From positions 1 through 64,000 of the forward strand of contig CAZYVU010000009.1 in the NCBI GenBank assembly GCA_964651435.1: a stretch of 64,000 nt of DNA. The letters are read 5' to 3'. The stretch is from CAZYVU01 sp964651435. Lineage in GTDB: Bacteria > Desulfobacterota > Syntrophorhabdia > Syntrophorhabdales > CAYQXL01. Below the pieces are notes generated by a model. The model was not told the DNA's origin. It saw only the letters and a program-made list of their open reading frames with translations, and ran no database searches. The translations under genes were made by a program, and so were the position numbers. This document shows positions 42,913 to 51,441 of this stretch, one piece after another. Each line of letters begins with the position of its first letter. Within the stretch, counting starts at the first letter, position 1.

Positions 42913-43295
42913 CGTTTCGCCAGCTCTTCGGTCTGTACGCTCACCCTTCTGAATCCCGACGTCTTGACCACGTCGAGCACCTCGACGAAGGCCTGCAGGG
43001 GAAGAGACCTGTCCGCCCTGATAAGGACCGGCGTCTCCCTCGGTATGCCCTTCATCTTTTCCGAAAGGCCGGGGAGGCCCACATCCGCGCCCTGCAGATA
43101 GATGTGCCCGGTTCTATCGATTTCCACCAACTGGCTCTTCACGGCCCTCTCCTGCCTCCCGGCCACCCTGGGCAATTCAACAGGAATAATGCCGCCGGCC
43201 ACAAAGGTGCTGGTCATCACCACGATGGTCAGGAGAACGAGCATCACGTCTATGAACGGAATCATGTTGATGTAGCTGAATTCCTTCTCATCCAT
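42909..43295 (-). CDS. tolR: ExbD/TolR biopolymer transport protein
   Basis: 128 residues with a single N-terminal helix containing the ion-coupling Asp (NMIPFIDVMLVLLTIVV) and a periplasmic domain. Works with the TolQ/ExbB channel and the TonB-like protein. It overlaps the tolQ gene by eight bases and tonB by four. Confidence 0.92.
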   Translation of the reverse strand: MDEKEFSYINMIPFIDVMLVLLTIVVMTSTFVAGGIIPVELPRVAGRQERAVKSQLVEIDRTGHIYLQGADVGLPGLSEKMKGIPRETPVLIRADRSLPLQAFVEVLDVVKTSGFRRVSVQTEELAKR

Positions 43296-43713
43296 AGCGA
43301 CGATCCCATTCCAGAAGCATGACCCTGACCCTTCTCAGCAAATAGTTGTAAAAGACGATGGATGGTATGGCCACGACAAGCCCCACGGCCGTGGCTTTTA
43401 GGGCCAGGGCCAGCCCGACCATGATCTTTGCCGCATCCACGATACCCTCGACGCCTATGGCATAAAAGGTGAACATGATACCCAAAACCGTACCCAAAAG
43501 GCCGATATAGGGGGCATTGCTACCTATGGACGCTATAGCGGAAATGCGCTTCGTCGCCTCAATCTCCAGCCCTCTTCTGTCACCCCTGAATGCATCGAGG
43601 TCAATCCTGCGGTAGAAAAGCAGCCGTTCAACGAATATGGCCAGAGAAAAAACGGAAAGCATTAAGAGAATCCCGATGACACCCCAGTCCACGGCATAGC
43701 GAAGCCAGTCCAT
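43288..43713 (-). CDS. tolQ: ExbB/TolQ proton-channel protein
   Basis: 141 residues, shorter than E. coli TolQ (230) but normal for the compact ExbB branch. Three helices; LGTVLGIMFTFYAIG and ALKATAVGLVVAIPSIVFYNYL are the conserved channel segments. First gene of tolQ-tolR-tonB. ATG 43713 has no ribosome binding site and the promoter at 43720-43748 would start transcription at or next to it. Confidence 0.9.
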   Translation of the reverse strand: MDWLRYAVDWGVIGILLMLSVFSLAIFVERLLFYRRIDLDAFRGDRRGLEIEATKRISAIASIGSNAPYIGLLGTVLGIMFTFYAIGVEGIVDAAKIMVGLALALKATAVGLVVAIPSIVFYNYLLRRVRVMLLEWDRRYG

Positions 43714-43719
43714 CGTTTT

Positions 43720-43748
43720 AATCTATTATAAAGCACAAGGCTTGTCAA
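43720..43748 (-). promoter_or_regulatory. Promoter of tolQ-tolR-tonB
   Basis: Minus strand perfect TTGACA (43748-43743), 17-base spacer, TAGATT (43725-43720). A TATAAT at 43730-43725 is too close to this -35. Either box predicts a leader of five bases or fewer before ATG 43713. Confidence 0.5.
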
Positions 43749-43774
43749 AAAGGAGGCTACGGGTCGGCCCCGGC

Positions 43775-44842
43775 TCACATGAGCGTAATGGCCTTTTCGG
43801 GGCAGATCTCCTGGCAGCAGAAACAGGCGATACAGATTCCCCTGTTCACCTCGGGGATATGATTCTTCATGACGAGGGCCGAAACAGGACACTGGTCCAC
43901 ACAGGCGCCGCAGCCGACACACAGTGCCGAGTCGGCTCGGGGGCGCTGGCGCGCCCGACCTTCAAATAGTGCCTGGAGGTCTTCATTTTGCAGGTTGGCA
44001 GCGCCGCTGAGGGGAGGAAGTTTGAAATGAGGCAGCCTCTCAATTTCCCCCATGACGCTAACAGAACTCAGGTCATGATGGCCCAGGCCGGCCTCACTCG
44101 CCCTTGCGAGAAAAGGCAGTTGCCGCGGTTCCAGACCCATCATGGCGGCCGCGACCGCATCGATGGCCACGGCATTATCGGAGGCCATGAGACGGTCGAT
44201 GGTCCTCAGATCGGGGCTCGCGGGCCCGTTTCCCTCCATGCCGACGATGGCATCCATAATGAACAGGTCGGGGATGCGCAAACGGAACAGATCGACAAGC
44301 ATTGCGTGAAAGCGTTCGGCGCTTCCCGCAGCCTTGTGCAGCCTGGCCTTCTGTGCGCCGGGCAGGAAACCGTAGCTGTTCTTTATGGCACCGGTCATGA
44401 CCGTCAAGCCGTGGGTCTTAAACTTCGGCAGGCTGATGACCACGTCAGCGTCAAGGATCGCCCTTGAAATAGTTACTTCGGCAAGATACCGAGGGTTGAA
44501 GGGAATCGGTCGCGAGTCGTTCCCGATGTTCCGGTAATGCCCCTTGGCCGCCTCGGCGAGGCCCGTACTCATGAAGGCGTCTTCGTTGGCGCCGTAGCCG
44601 TATACGCCGGGGTTGTCGCCCACGACAATCGACGCCGCACCCAACGATTCGACCTTGTCCACGACGGCCCGAAGCACGGCGGGGTGTGTGACGATGCCCT
44701 CGTCCGGTCTCGAGGCCCTGAGCACGTTCGGCTTGATGAAGACATTTCTATCCCGCAGGTGGAGGGAAAAGGTATCGAATATCCGGTCAACGGCCTGAGA
44801 CACAGTCCCGTAGGTAGCAGGATGGATCAAAACCGTGGCCAG
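43775..44842 (-). CDS. DUF362 protein with C-terminal 2x[4Fe-4S] ferredoxin domain
   Basis: About 355 residues. The DUF362 core has VFIKPNVLRA, VVGDNPGVYGYG, ISLPKFKTHGLTVMTGAIKNSYG and AIDAVAAAMMGL; two clusters follow as CVGCGACVDQCPVSAL and CIACFCCQEICPEKAI. The first ordinary start (TTG 44830) is 19 bases from the only Shine-Dalgarno. CTG at 44842-44840, seven bases after GGAGG (44854-44850), adds ATVL and restores the first beta strand usual in the family, so CTG may be the start. Function of the family is unknown. A palindrome ACGGCCA-C-TGGCCGT at 44881-44895 lies upstream. Confidence 0.8.
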   Translation of the reverse strand: MATVLIHPATYGTVSQAVDRIFDTFSLHLRDRNVFIKPNVLRASRPDEGIVTHPAVLRAVVDKVESLGAASIVVGDNPGVYGYGANEDAFMSTGLAEAAKGHYRNIGNDSRPIPFNPRYLAEVTISRAILDADVVISLPKFKTHGLTVMTGAIKNSYGFLPGAQKARLHKAAGSAERFHAMLVDLFRLRIPDLFIMDAIVGMEGNGPASPDLRTIDRLMASDNAVAIDAVAAAMMGLEPRQLPFLARASEAGLGHHDLSSVSVMGEIERLPHFKLPPLSGAANLQNEDLQALFEGRARQRPRADSALCVGCGACVDQCPVSALVMKNHIPEVNRGICIACFCCQEICPEKAITLM

Positions 44843-44963
44843 GGATGTTCCTCCGGTTCGCTCATGTCCGAGAATTTACCACGGCCACTGGCCGTCTGCA
44901 ACCAAAGGCTTACCCCAAGGGTCTCATGCCGCAAGCCCCGGACGTAACGGTGCAACGAGAACC

Positions 44964-45077
44964 TTACCCCTTCACGGCCATATAGATAAAGGTAAGCTTG
45001 ATAAGAAAAGCCCCGATGACGAGCCCCCACCACACGTACCAGGGCTGTGAAAATAGGGAAACAACTACAGCAGACAT
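44964..45077 (-). CDS. Small single-helix membrane protein (37 residues)
   Basis: Reads MSAVVVSLFSQPWYVWWGLV, then a hydrophobic IGAFLIKLTFIYMAVKG: an aromatic belt (WYVWW) followed by one membrane helix and a basic end. AGGGGGT lies eight bases before ATG 45077. It is behind a Fur-box-like promoter (45110-45148) and 121 bases ahead of the DUF362 gene on the same strand, so the two may form an operon. No family recognised. The composition, start signal and context argue for a real gene, but it is short. Confidence 0.5.
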   Translation of the reverse strand: MSAVVVSLFSQPWYVWWGLVIGAFLIKLTFIYMAVKG

Positions 45078-45109
45078 CTATGTGTACCCCCTGTTTGCTC
45101 CGATGATCT

Positions 45110-45148
45110 CATGATGATAATCATAAGCGAACAAGGATGCATCAACAA
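45110..45148 (-). promoter_or_regulatory. Promoter with Fur-box-like operator upstream of the small membrane protein and DUF362 gene
   Basis: The 19 bases CATGATGATAATCATAAGC at 45110-45128 match 15 of 19 positions of the classical Fur consensus (GATAATGATAATCATTATC). On the minus strand TTGTTG (45148-45143), a 17-base spacer and TATGAT (45125-45120) form a promoter whose -10 lies inside the Fur-like box, a typical arrangement for iron repression. Confidence 0.45.
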
Positions 45149-45207
45149 TCGGGGTATCCCTGATTTCAAGCCTCGAAAAGTCTGATTCTCCCGCCTCGGC
45201 CCGCTTC

Positions 45208-46590
45208 TTACGAGGGCCGCTTGACCACCTTTCCGTATCCGGGCTGCCCCACTATGACGCCACTGCGCATGACGAACTGCCCCCTGACTATGGTGTGTAC
45301 GGGAACGCCCGTCACCTCAACACCGTCCCAGGAAGTCCAGCCGCACCTGCTCTCCATATTAGCGTGTTTCAGGGTAACCCTTCTCTGCAGATCGACGACG
45401 ACGAGGTCGGCATCGGAGTGCACCTGAACAACCCCCTTTTGAGGGTAGATGCCGAAAAGCCGCGCGGGAACGGTTGAGAAGACCTCGGCAAGCCGCTCAA
45501 GGGTTATGCGCCCCTCATTTACGGCCGTCAGGAGCAGGCTCAACGTTTCCTGGATTTTCGGCGTTCCGTTCGGAGCCTTGTACATATCCGTCCAGCCGAT
45601 TTCCTTTTCCTCCCGCGTGTGGGGCGCATGGTCCGTGCCGATAATATCGATCGTCCCGTCGTTTAGGGCCTTCCACAGCATATCGGTCGTATCGGGGCCG
45701 TTCCAGTAGTTGAGTGCGTAAGGACCGAGACGTTCCACCGTGTCCCAGTCGTTGCAGAGAAAAAGCATCTGCGGATTTGTCTCGGCCGTCACAAGCTGGC
45801 CTGCAATTTTGGCCGCCTTCAGCACCTGAAGGGACCGAGGGGACCGAAGATGGAGGAGATGCATGTGGACACCCGTCACCTCCTGCACCCGAACGAGGAA
45901 GGATATGGCCGAGTCAAACGTAATGCCGTCGTAGGAGGATGGAATCCTGGCATAGGTTTGATAGCTATTGTCTCCCCTGTCCAGGGCCCTCTGGGCGAGG
46001 GTGTCAAGAAGGTCCTGGTTGTTCGGGTGCACCATGAGCGGGAGGCCCGTCTCCGCCACGGCCTCCGCTATATCGAATATTTGGCCCTGATGGTGAACGC
46101 CCAGCTCGGGCATATGAGGATAATCGGTGCCCCGATCGCTTATCATGAAGAGCTTGAACGCCAACGCCCCTGATTGGACGAGCCCCTTCATCTCCCTAAG
46201 GTTTGTACCCGCCGGATGATGATTGAAATCAACAAGGGCCTTCCTTCCGTAAATGGCGATGACCTCGCGGTACCGCTCAACGGTTGTCGTCACGGGGTTG
46301 ACGTTGGGCATGCCCATAACAGTCGTGTATCCGCCCGCTGCCGCAGCCCTCGTACCTGTTGTAGCGTCCTCCTTGTGCGTGTACCCGGGGTCCCTCAGGT
46401 GGGTATGGGTGTCGACACCGCCCGGGATCACCACCATCCCCGTCACGTCCACAACATCCCCGGCCTTGGGCGCCAACCCTCCGGCCTGCAGGGCCACTAT
46501 CTTGCCGTTATCTATTACAATATCCGCCTCCAACACCCCGCCGGGCGTCACCACGCGGCCACCGGTCAGGGCTAGGTCAACACCTTTCAT
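45208..46590 (-). CDS. Allantoinase / dihydroorotase-like cyclic amidohydrolase
   Basis: 460 residues, cyclic amidohydrolase branch. Metal site: GGVDTHTHLRDPG (HxH), the carbamylated lysine in GALAFKLFM, NHHPAG, MHLLHLRS and GTDHAPHTREEK. The HLRDPG signature belongs to dihydroorotase and allantoinase. It lies 40 bases downstream of a complete ABC transporter, so the imported compound is probably its substrate, for example allantoin, a hydantoin or dihydroorotate (inference). GGAGGGAGACTG precedes ATG. No other pyrimidine gene is near, arguing against a housekeeping PyrC. Confidence 0.82.
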   Translation of the reverse strand: MKGVDLALTGGRVVTPGGVLEADIVIDNGKIVALQAGGLAPKAGDVVDVTGMVVIPGGVDTHTHLRDPGYTHKEDATTGTRAAAAGGYTTVMGMPNVNPVTTTVERYREVIAIYGRKALVDFNHHPAGTNLREMKGLVQSGALAFKLFMISDRGTDYPHMPELGVHHQGQIFDIAEAVAETGLPLMVHPNNQDLLDTLAQRALDRGDNSYQTYARIPSSYDGITFDSAISFLVRVQEVTGVHMHLLHLRSPRSLQVLKAAKIAGQLVTAETNPQMLFLCNDWDTVERLGPYALNYWNGPDTTDMLWKALNDGTIDIIGTDHAPHTREEKEIGWTDMYKAPNGTPKIQETLSLLLTAVNEGRITLERLAEVFSTVPARLFGIYPQKGVVQVHSDADLVVVDLQRRVTLKHANMESRCGWTSWDGVEVTGVPVHTIVRGQFVMRSGVIVGQPGYGKVVKRPS

Positions 46591-46630
46591 CAGTCTCCCT
46601 CCTTATCATTTTCCACGCTCATCGCCACAC

Positions 46631-47407
46631 CTATCCAAAGAGTGATCGAAAGAGCGAAAACTTTCGGTCAAGTATTAGCATAATTGTAATGGTCAGGAGG
46701 ACGATCATGCTTGCCGCCGCTGCAACAGACGGTTCCGCAAGCCACTCCATTCTGTTGAAAAGCACCACCGGCAGGGTACTTGACCCCGGCGACGCGATGA
46801 ATACCGATATGGTAACATTATTAAATGAAACGAGAAAGCCGAACACCCCTCCGGCAATGACACCCGGCTTGATTAAGGGAAGGGTAACGAGTCTAAATGT
46901 GTTCCATCGGTTAGCGCCGAGGATCGACGCGGCCCTACCCAATGAAGGATCAAGTCCCGTAAGGCTCACCAGAACAGTCCGGATGACATAGGGAACGGTC
47001 AGGACAACGTGCGCGACAATGAGGCCCAACCGGCTGATGAGCCCCCAATTGGTGAAGGTAAGCAGCAGGGCGAAGGCGGTCATGACCGTAGGGACGCTGA
47101 GCGGTGCCAAAAAAAAGGCCGACAGGTACCCCCTGCCCCGGGCGTCCGGCCTGGCCAGGTAGAGGGCCCCCAAGGTGCCGATGACAAGACTGATGAGAAC
47201 AGAGGCTACGGCCACCGATAGGCTCAGCTCCAGCCCCTTCAGCATCTGGGGATCGGAAAAGGCCGCCCAGTACCATTTCAAGCTGAACCCCTTGGGCGGA
47301 AAGACGATGTATCGTGTCGTCGTAAAGGATGACCCGACGACGAGCACCGTTGGAATGAGGATGACGGCAAAACCCAGATAGGGAAGGAACCGCACTATTC
47401 TGCCCAT
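46631..47407 (-). CDS. ABC transporter permease, PotC type
   Basis: About 258 residues with six membrane helices; the EAA-type loop is AASILGANRWNTFRLVTLPLIKPG. ATG 47407 was chosen because AAGGGG lies just upstream in the end of the preceding permease; the frame continues further upstream but in that gene's shadow. Pairs with the PotB-type permease to form the channel of the polyamine-type (Pot) transporter class, which also carries other small organic molecules. Confidence 0.88.
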   Translation of the reverse strand: MGRIVRFLPYLGFAVILIPTVLVVGSSFTTTRYIVFPPKGFSLKWYWAAFSDPQMLKGLELSLSVAVASVLISLVIGTLGALYLARPDARGRGYLSAFFLAPLSVPTVMTAFALLLTFTNWGLISRLGLIVAHVVLTVPYVIRTVLVSLTGLDPSLGRAASILGANRWNTFRLVTLPLIKPGVIAGGVFGFLVSFNNVTISVFIASPGSSTLPVVLFNRMEWLAEPSVAAAASMIVLLTITIMLILDRKFSLFRSLFG

Positions 47408-47408
47408 A

Positions 47409-48275
47409 TTACCCCTTAAGCCAGGCCATGAAGCGGCCCTCGACGGCACGTGAGATGAGAAACGTGAGAAAAAGCATGACGAGCACCAGAAGAACACAGA
47501 GGGCTGCAGCGTCAGGCCAATCAAAGAGTGCTATGGCAAAATTGTAGATAAGAAGCGGCACAACCTTGACCCGGTTTCCCCCGATGATGTAAGGGGTCAC
47601 GAAGGCGGCGGCAGAAAGTGAGAAAACCATGAGGCTCCCTGAAAGCACCCCTGGAACGCTGAGCGGCAGCGTGACCTTCCAGAAGGTGCGCCACGGTGAG
47701 GCCCCTAGAATTCTGGCCGCCCTAAGCAGGCTGGGATCGACATTTTCAAGGGAACTCATGATGCTGAGCATCATGTAGGGAGAGAAGCTGTAAACGAGCA
47801 CGATAATGACGCCCAACTCCGTGTTGAGGATCTGTACGGGCTCTGTTACGATATGGAGCCCCAGGAGAATCCTGTTGGCAAACCCACTGGGACCGAGAAG
47901 AATGAGCCATGCAAAGGCCGTAACGACAAGGCTGAGCATGACGGGAACGAGAAGGATCAAGGTCAGGAAAGGCCGTTCCTGGGCCCGCGCCTTCACCGTG
48001 TGGTAGGCCAGGGGATACCCGAAAAGAATGGAAGCAGCCGTCGCAACCCCGGCGATCCACAGCGTACGCCAGAAGGCATGAAGATAGAAGGGGTCGGAAA
48101 TGAGCGTAATGTAGTTTTTCAGCGTTATTTTCAGCCCGACTACCGCCTGCGGATCAAATTCCCGAAAGCTCATCAGCAGCGCCATGACAAGGGGAAACAT
48201 CCAAAAGACGGAGAGCCAGCCCACTGCGGGCAGCACGAGCAGAAAGAGCCAGGTCCAGCGCCTCGCTCTGTCCAT
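47409..48275 (-). CDS. ABC transporter permease, PotB type
   Basis: About 288 residues with six helices and the EAA loop AARILGASPWRTFWKVTLPLSVPG. ATG 48275 has GGAGG about ten bases upstream; ATG 48308, eleven codons earlier, is possible. It stops one base before the PotC-type start. Inner membrane. Confidence 0.88.
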   Translation of the reverse strand: MDRARRWTWLFLLVLPAVGWLSVFWMFPLVMALLMSFREFDPQAVVGLKITLKNYITLISDPFYLHAFWRTLWIAGVATAASILFGYPLAYHTVKARAQERPFLTLILLVPVMLSLVVTAFAWLILLGPSGFANRILLGLHIVTEPVQILNTELGVIIVLVYSFSPYMMLSIMSSLENVDPSLLRAARILGASPWRTFWKVTLPLSVPGVLSGSLMVFSLSAAAFVTPYIIGGNRVKVVPLLIYNFAIALFDWPDAAALCVLLVLVMLFLTFLISRAVEGRFMAWLKG

Positions 48276-48347
48276 GACCCCCTGTCCTCCGACATCGCCT
48301 ATCGACATCCCGCCGCCCCTACGTCCACCTCTTCTCTGCCTCCCTGC

Positions 48348-49460
48348 TCATTCCTGCCATGAACCTTCAACGGTGAGCCAGTCACGTGGCGCCACCGATA
48401 TTCGAACCGTTGACCCCACGGCAATGGACTCGGCAATATCGCTTCGCAAGTGCGCATTGACGGCCCCGACGCCCTTCACGTCCACGACAAAAGCGACAAA
48501 AGGACCTCCGAAGACTCGGCTCACGACCTTGCCCGTCAACTCTCCTTCTTCCGGCGTACCATTCTTCAGTTCGCCCAAGCGCAGGCGATCCGGCCGCACG
48601 GCCAGCCTAACCCGGCCCCCTCCCTTCAGGGAGCCGCCTGCATCGCCCCTGACCGTAAAAGGGCCGAGACGAAAAACCGGTCCGGCCGCCGATGCTTCAG
48701 CCACAACGGCATCGAAGAAATTAGAAATACCGATAAACTCCGCCACAAACTGCGTCCGCGGCCGACGGTATATCTCTTCCGGTGTGCCGGTCTGTTCAAT
48801 CACCCCTCGATTCATAAGCATAATGCGGTCAGAGAGGGTGAATGCCTCCTCCTGATCGTGGGTCACATAAATAGTCGTCGTATGAACGTACTGCTGGATC
48901 GCCCGTAACTCGGTCTGCATGGTCTTTCGAAGCTTTGCGTCGAGGTTGCTCAACGGCTCGTCGAGGAGAAGGATGCGAGGCTGAACGGCAAGCGCACGGG
49001 CAAGTCCCACCCGCTGCTGCTGGCCCCCCGATAGTTGCCGGGGGTAGCGTCGCTCCATGCCTGCGAGGTGTACCAGTTCAAGCGCCCCGGCCACTTTCTT
49101 CTCTATCTCTCCGGAAGATTGCCTGCGCATCCTCAGCCCGAAGGCAACGTTGTCGAAAATGGTCATATGGGGGAAAAGGGCGTAACTCTGAAAAACCATG
49201 GCGAGGTTCCGTCGATGCGGCTGCACCTCGTTCTTTCGCTGGCCGTCGATGCGGATTTCCCCCCGGTCCGGAGGGAGGAAGCCCGCTACAATGTTGAGGG
49301 TCGTCGTCTTGCCGCAGCCTGAGGGACCCAACAGGGAGATAAACTCTCCTTCCCCGCCGACAAAGGAAACATCCTTGAGGACCTCGTTCTCCCTAAAGGC
49401 CTTGGAAACCCCAATAACCTCCAAGATGGTCTTGCGACCGCTCAACTCAGACCCAGCCAC
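48348..49460 (-). CDS. ABC transporter ATP-binding protein, PotA type
   Basis: 370 residues. Walker A GPSGCGKTT, Q-loop VFQSYALFPHM, signature LSGGQQQR, Walker B ILLLDEPLSNLDA, switch His in VTHDQEEA; a TOBE-type domain from about residue 285 (LAVRPDRLRLGE). The start is GTG at 49460, eight bases after the binding-protein stop. Peripheral on the cytoplasmic face; powers the two permeases downstream. Confidence 0.93.
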   Translation of the reverse strand: MAGSELSGRKTILEVIGVSKAFRENEVLKDVSFVGGEGEFISLLGPSGCGKTTTLNIVAGFLPPDRGEIRIDGQRKNEVQPHRRNLAMVFQSYALFPHMTIFDNVAFGLRMRRQSSGEIEKKVAGALELVHLAGMERRYPRQLSGGQQQRVGLARALAVQPRILLLDEPLSNLDAKLRKTMQTELRAIQQYVHTTTIYVTHDQEEAFTLSDRIMLMNRGVIEQTGTPEEIYRRPRTQFVAEFIGISNFFDAVVAEASAAGPVFRLGPFTVRGDAGGSLKGGGRVRLAVRPDRLRLGELKNGTPEEGELTGKVVSRVFGGPFVAFVVDVKGVGAVNAHLRSDIAESIAVGSTVRISVAPRDWLTVEGSWQE

Positions 49461-49468
49461 CGTCGGGC

Positions 49469-50533
49469 CTACTTCGTTTCAATTTCCCGCTGCCACCGCG
49501 CGTTCAACTCCAAACGCTTGGCATTGTATATGTCCCAGGGCATCAGTTGCGCCTTGTCTATGACCTCGCGATTAATGGGGAAGGTCTTGGCAAACCGGGG
49601 GTCAAGCTTCGTCTTGGGGTTCACCGCCCCACCGTACGCCATCTCGGCCTGCAACTTCTGGTACTCCGGCGAGAGCACCAGGTTTACAAAGTGTTGCGCC
49701 GCCTCCTGGTTCGGGGAGTTCTTGGCGATAGCGACATAGGCGGGAATAATCATCGCGCCCTCCTTAGGGGCTACGAATCCCACCGGCACACCCGACTTGG
49801 CAAGCTGCTGCGCAGGAAAGCTGGCGTTCCATGCCAGCCATGCCTGCTTCTGCGAAAAGAGCGGTATGAGGGCTGAGGCGCCTCCGTGAAACATGCCGAT
49901 GTTCGGCACCAGCGTCTTCAGCTTGGCAAAGCCTTTGTCCAGAGACTTGCTGTTGTCGCCGCCCTCAAGCCTGTTGATCTGAAATAACAGGGCATAGGCA
50001 AAGGTGCTCGTGGACCCGGGAATGCTCACCTTTCCTTTGTAGGCAGGGTTCCAAAAATCGGCATAGGAGGAAGGCTTGGGAAAACCCTGTTTCTTAAAGG
50101 CCTCCTCGTCATAAAGAATGCCCAGAAGATAGAGCACGTATGCCGACCCCATCCCTTCACTGTCTTTGAATCGGGCAGGAATGTCACCGAGGTTCGGGAT
50201 GGCGGAGGCCGGCAGCTTCTCCCACAGTCCGGCCTGCTTACCCTGAAGCCACGGACCCTCGTCAAGCATGAAGACGGAGACGTCGGGTTTGCCCCGTTGG
50301 GCTATGGCTTTCGTCAAGGACTGGGCGCTCAAGTGGGGCGACATTACAACATCCACGTTGTGCTTGCTCTTCATTGCAGGAACCACGTACGCTTCCAGCG
50401 GTGCCTTAAACCCCTGGGTTATATACACCTGCAACGTCGATGCCTTTTGTGCCTGTGCGTGAGGAACAGAAACGATAAGAACCGTCAATACTGCCCAAAG
50501 TAGCCCCATGATGCAGGTCTTATGTACTACCAT
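49469..50533 (-). CDS. ABC transporter periplasmic solute-binding protein, PotD-like
   Basis: 354 residues. Signal peptide at 1-28 (LLWAVLTVLIVSVPHAQA) and a two-lobed type-2 binding-protein fold: LQVYITQGFKAPLEAY, PDVSVFMLDEGPW, LLGILYDEEAFKKQGFPKPSSYADFWNPAYKGKVSIPGS, AMIIPAYVAIAKNSPN. The acidic residues that grip polyamines in PotD are not obviously kept, so ligand identity is open. First gene of a five-gene operon ending in the allantoinase-like enzyme. GGAGG precedes ATG. Confidence 0.88.
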   Translation of the reverse strand: MVVHKTCIMGLLWAVLTVLIVSVPHAQAQKASTLQVYITQGFKAPLEAYVVPAMKSKHNVDVVMSPHLSAQSLTKAIAQRGKPDVSVFMLDEGPWLQGKQAGLWEKLPASAIPNLGDIPARFKDSEGMGSAYVLYLLGILYDEEAFKKQGFPKPSSYADFWNPAYKGKVSIPGSTSTFAYALLFQINRLEGGDNSKSLDKGFAKLKTLVPNIGMFHGGASALIPLFSQKQAWLAWNASFPAQQLAKSGVPVGFVAPKEGAMIIPAYVAIAKNSPNQEAAQHFVNLVLSPEYQKLQAEMAYGGAVNPKTKLDPRFAKTFPINREVIDKAQLMPWDIYNAKRLELNARWQREIETK

Positions 50534-50579
50534 AGCTACCTCCAGGTGCCCTTAGTATTTCCGATAGAGGAGTGTTTTC

Positions 50580-50608
50580 AATATAGATGAGCACCCTCCC
50601 GTTGTCAA
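50580..50608 (-). promoter_or_regulatory. Promoter of the ABC transporter-allantoinase operon
   Basis: Minus strand TTGACA (50608-50603), 17-base spacer, TATATT (50585-50580): a near-consensus promoter and among the strongest in the window. Start near 50573, leader about 40 bases with GGAGG before ATG 50533. Confidence 0.65.
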
Positions 50609-50721
50609 GCGCCTCAAAGGTGCATAAAATGATCTACCCGGTCTTACGAAATCTGCCGCCGGGATGTCGGTGACGTCAGTTATGTCTTGTTTTGAGGGGC
50701 GCAGTGTTTTAAGAATAACAC

Positions 50722-51363
50722 ATGGACAGAAGAGATTCGGGGTACAGGGCCTTCGAAGGTCTCGACGAGTTCCTCAGGAGAAACAATATCGCAGTGAGCC
50801 CGGCTAAACCCGAGTCGATTCCGGACTTTGCCGAGGCCATGAAAGATGTGAAGAAGATATCGCAAGGCAAAGAGGCTCCGAAAAAGAAAAGGACCCCTAC
50901 AGCCAGGGTCTTCAGGGACACCGATCCGTCCGTGGAGATCGACAGGGCCCTCCGGAACGGCCTGGCCCTCGATGTGGTTAACTTGCCGGAGTACATGGAA
51001 GGATACGCAGAGGGCCTCAATCCCCTCACCATGGAAAAATTGCGACAGGGTGAGTTTTCCATCGAGAAGACCCTCGATCTTCACGGGTTGGATACGGTCA
51101 ACGCAGAGAGGGCCTTTTCCGTCTTTTTGCAGCAGGCCGTTCGGGAAGGATTGCGCTGCATCAGGGTGATCCACGGGAGAGGCCTCAAGTCCAAGGAAAA
51201 ACCGGTACTAAAGGAAAGCCTGAAGGGCTGGATCATCAGGGCAATGAACAGGCGATGGATAGTGGCTTTTGCAAGCGCGAGAATGGCTGACGGCGGCACC
51301 GGCGCAACGTACCTGCTGCTGAAGGGAAAACCTTCCAAGAAACGGGTGCATGTGGTGGGATGA
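50722..51363 (+). CDS. Smr domain protein (stand-alone, MutS2-type C-terminal domain)
   Basis: 213 residues. A charged, probably disordered N-terminal 85 residues leads to an Smr domain at about 110-205 with the two signature motifs TLDLHGLD and IHGRGLKSK. Stand-alone Smr proteins are nucleases of branched DNA or RNA in other systems, some linked to ribosome rescue. Cytoplasmic. No clear Shine-Dalgarno; transcription may begin close to the start codon (TTGTTT...TAAGAA upstream, weak). Confidence 0.88.
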   Translation: MDRRDSGYRAFEGLDEFLRRNNIAVSPAKPESIPDFAEAMKDVKKISQGKEAPKKKRTPTARVFRDTDPSVEIDRALRNGLALDVVNLPEYMEGYAEGLNPLTMEKLRQGEFSIEKTLDLHGLDTVNAERAFSVFLQQAVREGLRCIRVIHGRGLKSKEKPVLKESLKGWIIRAMNRRWIVAFASARMADGGTGATYLLLKGKPSKKRVHVVG

Positions 51364-51411
51364 GGGCCCGAGGGGAATGAAAGAATTCACTTTCAATAAT
51401 CCCTTTTAATC

Positions 51412-51420
51412 TGATATAAA
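51412..51420 (+). promoter_or_regulatory. Extended -10 promoter before proC
   Basis: TGATATAAA at 51412-51420 is a TGn-extended -10 with TATAAA. A convincing -35 is lacking, as expected for this class. Start near 51427, followed by GGGAGGGG and ATG 51442. Confidence 0.45.
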
Positions 51421-51441
51421 TGAGGGTTCAGGGAGGGGAAC

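Noticed and set aside
44827..45033. 68-residue minus-strand frame next to DUF362
   Set aside because: Overlaps the 37-residue membrane protein in another frame; no ribosome binding site and no sensible composition.
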